DNA of 64,000 bases, from NCBI RefSeq assembly GCF_025024155.1, contig NW_026251719.1:516666-580665 (forward strand). The letters run 5' to 3'. Of this stretch, positions 34,484 to 45,566 are shown piece after piece. Position 1 is the first letter of the stretch, and each line of letters opens with the position of its first letter. This stretch comes from Gamsiella multidivaricata. Lineage: Eukaryota > Mortierellomycota > Mortierellomycetes > Mortierellales > Mortierellaceae. A program made the translations under genes and the position numbers. Under the pieces are notes generated by a model. The model did not search any database. It was not told where the DNA came from and saw only the letters and a program-made list of their open reading frames with translations.

Positions 34484-37400
34484 CTATTCCTCGCGGGGTC
34501 GGCGCGTCCTCTGGAGAATCGCCATGATCTGTTCCTCCTCCTCCGAAGCCTTTCTCTTGGATGCCTTTTGGGTGCTGTCTTGGACGCTATCGAGAGTGCA
34601 GTTGTCGATGCTGCTACTGCTACTGCTGGTTCCCTCAAAAGCTTGGTGGTCCTTTTCCTCAGCGCCCCCGGTGGTCTCCGTCTTCATCCACGGATAATTT
34701 CCCTCCTCGTCTACCGGCTGCAGGTACAAAGGCCGCTGTTGGTGGAGCAGATGTCCTTGGACGGCATTCACCATGCTGTGGGCCGCCATCTCATCCCTGT
34801 GGAATGGAGTTCCGCAGTCCTCGCAGAAGAGCCTTCGGATAGACACCTGGGAAACAAATGTGTGACAACGGAGGCATTTCTTGGAGCTGTAATATTCATT
34901 AACACCAAGAACGATGTAACTAAGCGACCTGGCCTAAAGAGCGATGGCGGTGAAATGTGTGAAAGTCAATAAATGGACTATCTGTCGTAGGGACAAGAAA
35001 TCGCCAGAGGAGTGAAACACTTACCAGGGGCACAAAGAATGCCAGAAAGGAGTCGTGGAGTGATGTGAGGCGCGAGCAACTGCTGAATTGACCAAGTCCA
35101 ATGCCAATCACCACCATGTTCTTTTCGTCTCTTTTGGCGCCTATCGATCCCCCCACCGACCTCAGCAAACTGTTTGCGATTACCAGGTACTCCTCCTCCC
35201 GTGCACGTTGGGCATCCCATTTGTGGCTCTGGTAAAGCCTGTTCGAGCCATTGTAAAAACTGCTCAAGCGCTGCTCGACCATCTCGAGCTGCTGAATGTA
35301 CTGCCCAACGCTTGCATCTGGCCCGCGGAGCGGTGGGAGGTCTGACTCAATCTCTTGGATCGATTGAGTTGCACCTTCCGGTACCACCCGTTTTTGCTCC
35401 TCTGTCCATCTTCGGAACTTGAATGTGGGTTGGTACACGGCCTTCTGGTTAACAGATATGTTGTAGTATGTCTCTGGATAGGGCGGATCAATCAAAGAGG
35501 CAGCAGAGTTCGTCCCAGAGGCGGCTGTGGAGATCAAAGAGGCAGGAGTGACCCTGTGGGTAGTAGCGGTTGGGAAAGCAGAGATCGTCACGACACGCCC
35601 CTTTCCTTTTTTGTCGTTGATCGGACGGTCTGTATCTGGTAGGAAGGCGCTTCCAGCTACAACATAGGCTTGACCAATATCCAGACACAAAATCTTGATC
35701 TTTTCTGGAGGGCAATGCGGCCAGAGTCGAGTGACATCGTCCTTGGTCTTTACGACATTCCGGATCTCCTGCAAGTAATAGTCGGTACCTCCAACCGTTG
35801 ACGTCAGGCGAGGGGGCAAAATGGCATCTGCCAGCCTCCGATATCGAACTGCTTGCAACTCCCTTAACTTGTAGGCAGACAGCTGAAGCCTGAAGCCATT
35901 GGTGCGGAAAGATCCTGTCAGAACATATCCCTTGAGGCTGTAATTTCGAGGGTCAAAGTTGGGATCACGGATGGCAGACAAATGGTTCCTCGCATCCAAA
36001 AGGGACATGTTGGTGATTGCGCCTCGGTATCCCAACTTCCCTCGTTGCCGAACAGTGAGACCAGTAGGAGCGACGTCTGCAATAAGGCTCTTGATTAGGA
36101 GCCCTGGCTCTTGATCTGGTAACCATATGGTTATCACGTCTTTCTCCGAGGAGCAGCTCGGAAATGTGACCCTTGCCAACTCCAGAATCCGAGTTTAGGA
36201 GCGGTCGTTTCCAGCATAAAGTGACGAGCTCTCGCTCCGAGAACGAGACAAAACCATCCTTTGCCGAAGATAGTGGGGCAATCTTCCGCCTGTTGCCGCT
36301 CATCATGTTGAATGTCAGAAAGTCCTCCACGGCTGTCAACTCGTTATGGATCTCCAAGTCGTATCCAACTACTTCCGGTCTGCCTTTTTTTTGCCAACCT
36401 TGAGCTATTGTTGATAAAGCGACCATCTTGTAGTAGAAAAATTCCTAATGTCATGCTACAGAATTCATTCAAGAAATACACTTGTTACCTGCTCTTGTAG
36501 TTCAATCGCTCCATTGCGATAAATACGTTTGAACTCAGCGCCCAGCTGAGTAGACACACTCCGTACTAGCTCCGAAGGTGAGAAAGGTGTGCTCTAGCGT
36601 ATAGCACTTGTTAGCCTTGGGGGAGTGTACAAGTTCAGCTCCTGTAATCGCCCAATGAAGCCAGTAACAAGTTTGCCAACGCCTCGATTCGTGGGAGGAT
36701 TGCCCGAATAAAGATGTCGTAGAAAGGCATAAAGGAACTGACTACTGGAACTGTCAGGTTCGCCATCGATGTCGTCGTCAGTGTGATTCTCACTACTGTC
36801 CTGGCCGCCATCTGCATCCTTGAGTTCTACCCTTGGGCATAATCCATCGAGATAGTCTCGGTCCTTTGGTTGCATATAACCAGCCGCCATGCTTTCCACG
36901 TACAGAGCAATGAGTCTCTGAGCACGTCGTTTGGTCCTGTTGGCCTCTCCAACGGCCTCCCGCAAGCAGTCAATCATTTCGTCAGCGACGTCCGCCCTGG
37001 TTTTCAATGCCGCCCTGATGTTTGCTTGTATAGTGCCGATACGAAGAGTCGCCTTTGGGTGCTCCCATTTCAGCCCATTCCAGAGCTGTCGCTTGTCCAT
37101 GGATTCAATAGGTGTTGGTGGCTTCGATGGCTTCTTGACTGGCTTCTTAGCTGGCTTCTTAGCTGGCTTCTTAGCTGGCTTCTTTGGGGTCAACTTGTTC
37201 TCAACTTTCTCCAAAGGACTCTCAGGCAGCTCGGTCCATGGCTTCCATTTGTAGCGCTTCATTGCCTGTGGAGGTTCGTGCGTTACTGTTTTCGTCCTGG
37301 TTTTAAAGGAGTAGCGAGGGCGAGGAGGAGGTGTGGTAGTCGAATCCTTGCTGTCCTTCGGAGGCGGGCGGTCGATGGTGCGGTACCTGTTGAACTTTTG

Positions 37401-38684
37401 AGAGGATCAATGTCGAGGTGGAGAACCGGGGGACAACGCACTACGTACAAAAATGGAGAAAGAAGAAAGGAATTAATAAAACACTGCAAATGCAATTGTC
37501 ATCACAGACAAACTGAAATGTATTGGTGAGGCATACCTCTTTGTTGCCTGTCTGGAAGCTAACTGCGCCTGTTTCCGCTCGGTAAACTTGCTGCGAGCAT
37601 ACTGGTACCTTTCCTTGATGCCCTCCAATCTCGCCTCAAGTGCGGTAGTATCTGGTTTGTCATGTTGGCCATGCGCGATCGGGGTTTGGTGAAGATGGAC
37701 GAAAACATTGATGCTCGTGTCGAAAGTAATGCCGCTTTTGTTCTTGATAACAACACGTTCATCAGCAAGGTATTCTTTCATTAGTGCCGGTACGTCTTTG
37801 GCTAAGAGATGAAAGATGAATGTATTAGAACAAGACATTTTTTCAATGTGAAAAAGCCAATGCATAGTACGCACCCTGATCGTCTGATCCTTTGGCTTTC
37901 ATATCCTTAACGATCTCATAGTTGGTCTCGCATCCCAAGACGTACAGACTGCGATTGTAATCATTGGTCGACACAACACCCAAGACCGTAAGCTGTTCTG
38001 CCGTCTCGAGTCCCAGCGCAGACAACATGTCTTTTTTCCGATACTCCAAGAAACCGCCACCACATACTGGTCGCCAAACAACAGGGATGCTGTGGTAAAT
38101 GAGAAGGTCCGAGTCCCCGCTGATGACAATGTCTCCTTCCATGGTATCTGTGGCGATTTTGACATCCGCCTCTGTATCACATTGCACGACCCTCCATCCG
38201 TGGTTCTCGAGAAAGCGGACAAGTCCGTTCCGAGCTTCCACATCCCAGCGAAAGGCGTTTGTGAGTTGCTTATCAACATTGGTAAAATGGCGCTTCCTGA
38301 TATGTGCGCCTTCGGATACACGATCCATGAAAGTCGTGACATGATCGTCGGCGGCGTTGATGGCCGTTTTTCGAGCATTCTGGCGCTTTTCATGGGTTGC
38401 AAGCTTTCCCTCGCATTGAGCGCCATCGAAGTATAGAATGACTGTCGTTGAATCCATGATGCGTTTTACGAGATTCTTCATGACCAGAGCATGGGCAGCC
38501 TCAAGGCCACTGCAATGAGTATAGGCGTATCGAATCGTACAATAAAAGCTTCCTTGCATGTCGACGCGGAATTTGTTGTGTGGTTCACCAAGAGCTTGGC
38601 GTTGATTTCGCGGTTTTCGTAAAGCTGGGTCGTATCGCTTTTTTTTTTCGCCGTCAGGAAGCGCCAAAAGGAAAGACACCCCAT
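34484..38684 (-). pseudogene. Fusion of a FEN1/XPG-like PIN nuclease with a Fanzor/TnpB-like RuvC nuclease (copy 1, nearly intact)
   Basis: Transcript order. PIN part (38684-37875): MGCLSFWRFL start, RVDMQGSFY (catalytic Asp), CDTEADVKIA, ISGDSDLLIY, and VVSTNDYNRSLYVLG like the FEN1 helix-2-turn-helix. GT-AG introns join it in frame to 37801-37537 and 37386 onward, with a KKPA repeat, WNGLKWEHPKATLRIG and a helical DCLREAVGEANRTKRRAQRL segment as in Fanzor. Then come VRYRRLADAILPPRLTSTVG, ILCLDIGQAYVVAGSA (RuvC-I), VVIGIGLGQF, VNEYYSSKKCLRC, LFCEDCG and HRDEMAAH (second zinc-ribbon pair plus RuvC-III Asp). The last intron, 35024-34934, is canonical. Lesions: a 10-A run at 38639-38648 that is one base short for the frame from the ATG, an in-frame TAG at 36594-36596, and a frame change near 36180-36230. 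Long stretches remain open. Confidence 0.7.
37128..37190 (-). repeat. In-frame 12-base (KKPA) tandem repeat in the PIN-Fanzor linker
   Basis: Five copies of a 12-base unit encode repeated KKPA/KKPV tetrapeptides. The array is strongly basic and lies between the PIN part and the helical part of the Fanzor-like part. It could serve as a nuclear localisation signal or nucleic-acid-binding linker (inference). Confidence 0.9.
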
Positions 38685-39399
38685 GACGCGGACTGGATAC
38701 CAATGGTGAAATGGAGAGTCGAGGCAACGTTGATTAGATATGAGATTTATACCAAACAAGGGCTGTACAAGGAAGGAGTGGAATGAGAAAAACGACAAGT
38801 GAAGAAATCCGATAGGTGGACTCGACCAATTGCAACCAAGGGTGATAAGTGGCAACGAAATGAGATGCAGAGGATGCGGAGCAATAAAAAAGAATATTTG
38901 TTCCAATAAGAATGGCACGTACCTGTGAAGGCAATGGTTCAAAGGACAAACAGCCAATATTGGTTATGGTAATGGGCAGAAGGAGCGGATAAGGGAAAGT
39001 GAGCGCGGAGGAGGAAACAAAAACGACACGCGTCCTTCTGGCTGGAGCGGGGTGAGAACTCAAAACGCAATTATGCAGCATTTGCGATTACAAGAAGGCA
39101 TACTTCCTCTAGCATCACCCTTCCCGATATGGTAATCCACTCCACTCGTACAGATGACGTTTCCGTACGGTTATGTATCCAGAGCAGCGATTGGCCGAGC
39201 ATTTGTTTGGAAATAACGAAGCGTATCTTAGTACGAGACTATTAGCGCTTACTACACTCTTCTTCCTTCTAACACAACTCTTCATAGATAGTTTTTTTTA
39301 TCTCACACTGTCCATGGTCAATCCCCTCTCGTACCCTTATTCTTCCTTCACTGTCATTCTTTGAAATAAAGTACCATATTTCTCGTCGTGTAGACTACT
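38685..39399. other. Divergent spacer between the two PIN-Fanzor copies
   Basis: A 715-base spacer between the two start codons, which point away from each other. AT-rich stretches near 39280-39300 and 39361-39375 are seen. No terminal inverted repeat is obvious by eye, and short frames show no motif. Confidence 0.5.
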
Positions 39400-42300
39400 A
39401 TGGGCATTGAAGGCCTGTGGCCCTATCTAAAAAAGAAAGAGTATGAACCCGTTCTTCGCTATCAGTCCTCCATTTATCCAACCTCCCTAGTTCCATTGAT
39501 CATAATTCCGCGATTTGAGTCGATATCCTTGGGTCTCTTTATGCCACCGTTCGCTACTCTTATTCCTCGCACCCTATGGACGATGCTCACCCCATTGTCG
39601 AGCGAGAAATACTGAAGCTTGGGACCCAGACGAACTTGGTTCTTTACCTGGAAGGCCTTCCTTTGAAAGAAAAAGAGCTCATTCAAGAGCATCGAGAGAG
39701 GCTTCGCAAGAAAGCTGTTGAACGCGCCCGACAAATGTCTGCGTGAGCTCGAGGTTCGCATGGATAAAACCTTCGCGTGCGGAAACACCAGTTCATTGAT
39801 ATCAGAAAACACTTGAGCTCGGCCTTCTATCAGTCCCTAGACGCTCGACGCGCTTTCGCCGTATATATGCGCAAGAAACTGTAGATAATCGTCGAGTGCT
39901 CGACCGAAATAGATCTCACGATGGGCCCTGAATGCAAGCCTGGCGACATCGTTGTATCAAGTGATAGCGACATGCTCATATACAAGAACGTCGAGACCAT
40001 TTGGCGACCCATCTCAAAAGGAAAATCTCTTTGTGTACGACGTTCCAAGCGCCTATGTGACTTTAGATCTCAGCTGGTCCAGTTTTTAGTGCTCAGAATA
40101 GCGTCTAAAAACAACTATAACCACAACATCCCCTCTCTCGGAAGTGCAACCAACTACAGAATCATCAAACTGGATGGAGAAGGAAAACGGATCAATCAGA
40201 TCATCGTGTATATCACTGATGCAGAAAACGTGCATTTTTTGGCTTGCAGACGTTGCGACGATGACGAAGCATTATTTGGCACACAATCAAGAATACTGCG
40301 CAGGAAACGTTTGTTATTTTGCAAAGGGTTTTTGTGAATCTTTTACAGACTCTTGTACAAATTAGCCCACTCCAGCTCAAGCTGCCATGACCTATGGCAG
40401 TCTTCGGAAGCAGTCCGATTGCCTTTCTCAGCGGCAATCCCAAATGCAGAAAAAGATGCGAGAGGCACGCGAGGCGGAGGAGGTATACAACGTCAAACAC
40501 TGCCTTGCTTTGTAAGAATCCTCACTTGCATGAAGGCGTGCATAAAATTAACTCTAAATTATGGTAATCGCTACCAACTTTGTTAACTTAATAGTGAGTC
40601 AACTGGTACTAAGACTCGGCGGCACAAATCTTCGCAGACCTTCGCGCGATCGATCACCCTGCTCCACATCAGGCAGAGGCTGCAAGTGAGGTGAACCCTG
40701 CCCAGTCTTGTACCAACCCCCCACAATACCGACCGCAATATCTGTCAAATAGCGCATTCGACTTAAGGAACATGAGCCGCCTGAAACAATGAAGCAGTAC
40801 ACATGGAAGGCATGGAAGAAAACACCCGAGAATCCCTTGGATCCCGACGCTGGATCTTTCAAGAAGAAGAAGGACGTGAAGGAGAAAAGAGCGAAGAATA
40901 AAAAAAGAAGAAAAAGTAGACTACGCCAAAGCCAATAAGTGCCCCGACAGGAAAGGCTGCCTTGGTTCGAGCTATGAATTGGGAACATCCGCAATCTGAA
41001 GCGAACTTTGGGAGAGTCGGAATTGGTATCCGAAATCGAAAGGTGTCTTCGGGATGCTGTTCGGGTTGTGTCTGATACTAAGCGACAGGGGCAGCGACTC
41101 GTCAGGCAGTTCATTGAGAGTCTCTTTGTTTCACGCAACGGACAGAGATATATTGTGCAACGTTTGTCCATGTGTCTCGTCCAAGATCAAAGTTGAGGAA
41201 GAGGAGGAGGGAGAAGAATAGGGGGAGGGAGATAAGGATGATGATGATCCAGGGCGCAAGGACTCAGACCACCTACGCTTCCATACTGTGCTGTCCCAGC
41301 ACCTCTACACAGGCGACCCCATCATCGCGCCAAATGTAGTTGTTAAGCGCATCCAACAGTTTGTCGATCGAGCAGCGAGTCTTGGGCTGCTGCAGAGAAG
41401 GAACAATAGAACTGCAATTTTGGTCAGGAAGCCATATCCTGCTGCGGTTTTACTCCGCTCTGTTGCCTCGCAGCTGTCCAGTGAAATAAAAAAAAAAATA
41501 CAGAAACGACAGCATTGAGCTCGAGAAAAAGGTAGAGAACAAAATCCGTGTTCTATCGCTACATGCATGCCAGTAGCGGTCAGCTGTAAGAACGACAGCA
41601 CTAGCATTGACGATCTGTTGAAGACGAAGGGTCTCATATCTGATGGGTCACGTATAGAGATCGACCAAGGCATCTCAGCCATCGAGAACTTCGTGCTTTT
41701 GAACCAGTCCAGCAGGAGTTACCGCCAGACGGCTCCACTAACAGGCACGGAGCAGCCTTTCATGTTATTCTCTGAGCGTGAGCTCGGTATCTTGCTTTTG
41801 GAAAATGCTGCGCTGAAAAAAAAGCTCCAGGAGCTAGTACTGGTGGACTATGGGAACAGGGACATCATTCCTTCTCAGCAGAACTTGATCGATTGGCTTG
41901 GGCAGAAGGCTTCTGGGTTCCTTATCACAGAGATGCTTTTGAACGTCGGCAGGCGTGAGCCACGCGAAGGGCCGAGAGATTACAAGGATTCGACGTCCGT
42001 GATGGGGTTGAGCATGATGAAAGAACACGTTCAATCCATTCGGCTGACCAACTTCGACCTTATGACTTACGAGGGACGCCGCTATGTTCACTGAGGCTCC
42101 ATTTGGACAGATGGTTTCCGCCTTCATCTGTCGGCTCTCAAGTTAAAAAGCTGCAATCAGTCAGATACAGGCGACTACTGCAGGATGTCTTGCCCCTTCG
42201 AATCACATCCACAGTTGGGGAAGTGGATTATTACTTGACGGAATTTATAAGCATTGCGAAGCCCCAGCAGGATGTCACCGACCTTTAGGGATATGCGCCG

Positions 42301-43211
42301 GATCAAATCAGGGCCCTAGGTCTCGACCTCGGCCAAGCCTGTGTACCTGTTTACTCGGAGCAAATGCGTTGCTACCAAAGAGCGATGATTCCGGCAGTAC
42401 GACAACGGGTCCTGGAAGAATGGGAGATAATGTCGACATGTGCAGCTCTTCCGAGATTACAACCCCTACTCCCGGTCCTCTCACTAATTACAATCTCGCA
42501 GTGAAGCAAAAGGCTGTGTACCAGCCCACGTTCAAGCACAGAAGATGGATGGAAGAGCAAAAAGAATCGTCCCAGGTAACGGAATGGAGTCCATTGGCAA
42601 CATTGAGACTAAGTTGCCGTCGCTGCGTGGCAAGGGAGCTAGTTTTGCGAGCTATGTTACGGAGCTGGAGAGAGTAGAGGCACAACTGAATGAGTTTTAC
42701 AACGGCAGCAATCGGTTCAAGAGGCATAAGTGGGACGCGAGAAGGGCCAAGGATGCGGAGTACAGACTCATAACGGATCGCCTACTTAAGTTGGTCGAAG
42801 GACAGATCGGCAGAAAGAGAGAGGAAACCAACAAGGTTGTGATTGGGGTTGGTCTGGGCAAGCCTTCAACCAAGACGAGAATCTCCTCTTTGCACGAGTC
42901 CTTTCAGTCGTACTTTGTTCAGAAGGTAGGAGCACTATCGCCTGAGAACCGATGTTATGTAAAATCGTTTTATGTTTTTATTGACTTTGTCTTGATGCCC
43001 TTTAGGCCAGATCTCTGGGCTACATCGTAGTTGGAGTGAATGAGTACGACAGGTCGGAATCCACAGGCTATACTGCTCAACCTGCGACACTTTCATACAC
43101 CGCGATATCATGGTAGGGCACAACATTTGCAACGTAGCTCGCAGCCGTTTACTCCATCAACAGCGACCGCTCTTTCTTCAGGCAGTAGATAAGGACGGGC
43201 ACTACCCTTGA
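39400..43211 (+). pseudogene. PIN-Fanzor fusion, copy 2 (heavily decayed)
   Basis: The same domain order as copy 1, on the opposite strand and in many broken frames. It starts MGIEGLWPYLKKKEYEPVL, closer to the XPG/FEN1 N-terminus than copy 1. It continues with DILGSFYATVRYSYSS in another frame, an in-frame stop after ARQMSA, VVSSDSDMLIYKNVETIWRP, a FEN1-like SKNNYNHNIPSLGSATNYRI, WKAWKKTPENPLDP, CLRDAVRVVSDTKRQGQRLV, LFSERELGILLLENAALKKK, VRYRRLLQDVLPLRITSTVG, IRALGLDLGQACVPVYS, VVIGVGLGKP, LGYIVVGVNEYDRS and CSTCDTFIHRDIMVGHN. The zinc ribbon keeps only one CxxC pair; about 15 residues between NEY and the last CxxC are missing. Divergence from copy 1 is large, so the duplication is old. Confidence 0.75.
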
Positions 43212-44624
43212 ATGCAAGATACAAGGCTGCACACAGAAGTCGGGGCCAGCAGCAGCACCAGCAGTAGCGCAGTAGAGCAAGGGCAAGGGCAAGGACGGGC
43301 TGGAGGACGCAAGCGAGCAGCCTGATCCTTGGAAGGGATAGAAGCTCCTGACGCCAAGCGACTATAGACTATGTAGATAGTATGTGAGTCAGCAAACACA
43401 CTCTAAGTTCAGATGCAGTACTTTCTGAAATCTACTCTACGGTTATATTAGTTCGATTCCAGTACATGCAGCAATAGCAGGCAAGCATCTCAATTGACCC
43501 AAGCACGCCTTGCGCAGGTGCTCGGGCACTTTGGGGAGTATATCTAACAAACAGAGCCATCGTTGGATAAAGTCAAGCAATACACGCTTATTATACACAT
43601 GCTAAAAAGTAATCACATTTTTTCATATCGTTACAAGATTAAGAATGGAAACGGCATAGAGGAAATATATGATGAAAAGGTTCGACAACACCAAAGACGA
43701 CGACAAGGACACATTGAGCGAACTTTCTAAAGGTACGTTCACATGTGGTCGAAGTTATATCATTGAAAGACGTTATCGCGATTCATGACAACAAAGAGGC
43801 AGGACCTATTGTCACTGTCCGGCTCAGACTTCACTCTAGGAAAGATGTAGTTCTCCTAGTCTTTCTAGCTATGCCCTTGAATTCACTAGTGGTAGACTGT
43901 ATTGCGGCATCAAGCTATCCTGTTGCTAACGCAGCTTCAGCGACTGCGATACGAGCTCAAATATATTACGATTCCGAATAACGGCATCGAAAATGATGAT
44001 TAGGTGTGCGGACGAATTTGAAGAGCGTCTAGATACTGTTGTACGAAACATAGTCGCGAGAACATCGGTTCGAATACGCTTACTGTTTCCTCAGTGCCAT
44101 TCAAAAATCCGTAAAAGCATGCGATGAACATTCATTTAATTCATGCGATATCGCAGTTAATATACAACGGCGTATCAACCATATCAATCTACAGTAGCCG
44201 CTCAACATCCTGCGTTTTACTTGTAGGCGGCCTTTTCGCTGTTGCTCCATACCTGCTGACTTGCCTTCGAACATTTGCTCGCCTCGGTATGGTTCATTCT
44301 CTCCACCATATTTAACAGCGTCGTTTGAAACGTAGAGGGAACGCGGCCCCCAGGGCTGATCGGCCAGATATTGCTGTCGAAGTGTTATGCTAGGAGGTGC
44401 TATAGAAGAAGCTATGGATCCATTTCAGGACAATAGCACCAGAAAAAACAAATGAAACCTACAGTGTCCCACGAAGTTTGATATCATTATCGTAGACAAG
44501 GAGAGTACTCTTGCTTCAATACTCCAAGTTAATATAGATATTACATGTAGAAACTCCTTCGAACCTTTATTGCGATGCCATATTACCAGGTGTATTATCG
44601 TAAAATTGAATAAAGCGTGAATAA
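43212..44624. other. Intergenic region after the decayed copy; no gene seen
   Basis: A 78-residue frame at 43745-43981 has no recognisable feature. A GTTCGATTCC string near 43450 resembles a tRNA B box but no cloverleaf pairs around it. The rest is unremarkable. Confidence 0.5.
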
Positions 44625-45327
44625 TCAGCGGCCTCCGGGCACCTTAGGGAAGGATAGTCCATCAAGTGTCTCTGTTGCCGACTTTTTCGCATTCTTCTTC
44701 TTGGCCTCATTCTGTCTCAAATAAAATATGTCTCGATGCAACATCCAGTATGCTGGCCTCTTCCTAGCCTCAGCCTGTTGTCGCTCCAATTCCGCTGCCT
44801 GTATCCTCGCCTTCGTTGCCTCTTCGTCATTGATGAATGCTGACACCGACGTTGCTGCCTTCGTGGCTACGGACCCCAATCCTGAGAGAACAGCCGATCC
44901 AAACTTGGCAGCGTGTGATTTAGTCTCTTCCTCACTTTTTGTCGCTGGCGCCGCTGCTTCCCCCTGCTTCTTCTTCTCGGCCTCGGCTCTCTTTTTCTTG
45001 ATAGCGGCCACAGCAGCTATGGCATCGGGCGTGGGTACAGGGGGATAGCCTTCGCCCTTGGCAAATCCTGGGTCCTGGAGATGGGATGTGCATACGTAGA
45101 AAAAGTCGCCGCCGTCCTTGGCTGTCAGGACCTTGGTTGTCATTTTCATACAGATGTAGCTAGGCGGACATAAAATCATTTATTAGAGACAATTCTTGTG
45201 CCTGAGGATTCCTTGCTTATTAGTGCCAAGAATATAAAGCCATTGGGTCCAGTTAGTGCTCTCACCACGGTCGCTCTGTCGTTGCAGTCTTTTCCAAATA
45301 GGCATTGCGAAGAGCCGTGGTGCTCAT
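44625..45327 (-). CDS. VFA1: VPS4-associated protein 1 (Vfa1 family)
   Basis: Vfa1 binds the AAA ATPase Vps4 at endosomes and regulates ESCRT-III disassembly. Two exons, 45327-45266 and 45159-44625, join in frame to 198 residues (yeast Vfa1 is about 200). The N-terminal zinc-binding module is split by the intron: ATTERPCYICMKMTTKVLTA, then DFFYVCTSHLQDPGFA, with the Cys-x2-Cys and Cys-x2-His spacing of the family. A charged Ala/Lys/Glu-rich helical centre follows (AAIKKKRAEAEKKKQGE), then a conserved C-terminal motif PAYWMLHRDIFYLRQNEAKKK that in the family contacts Vps4. Start codons of this gene and the UBE2T-like gene are 239 bases apart and divergent. Confidence 0.88.
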
Positions 45328-45566
45328 GTTGATTCCGGTGCCAGTTGTTATTGTTGTTTGGTTTGTCGCTTGTGGAGAAGAAATGGGATAGAGAAGAGCG
45401 GAATGAAATGAGTGTGAGGAAGTGCATCAAAAAGTAGGCTGAAATAAATAAGCTAGTTCTGTGCCCTGAAAGATGACCTCGTTTCGCTTTTTCTTTGTTG
45501 CCACCATTTTTTGTATTTCTCATTTCATCCTCCAGCGCGATCGACCGCACCAGTACCCGATCCACC

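Noticed and set aside
38478..38957. Minus-strand 159-residue frame overlapping the start of copy 1
   Set aside because: Only its MGCLSFWRFLTAKKK part matters, as the displaced N-terminus of the PIN domain; the remainder after the A-run is out of frame.
43440..43460. tRNA-like B box (GTTCGATTCC)
   Set aside because: No A box at the right distance and no pairing acceptor stem could be found.
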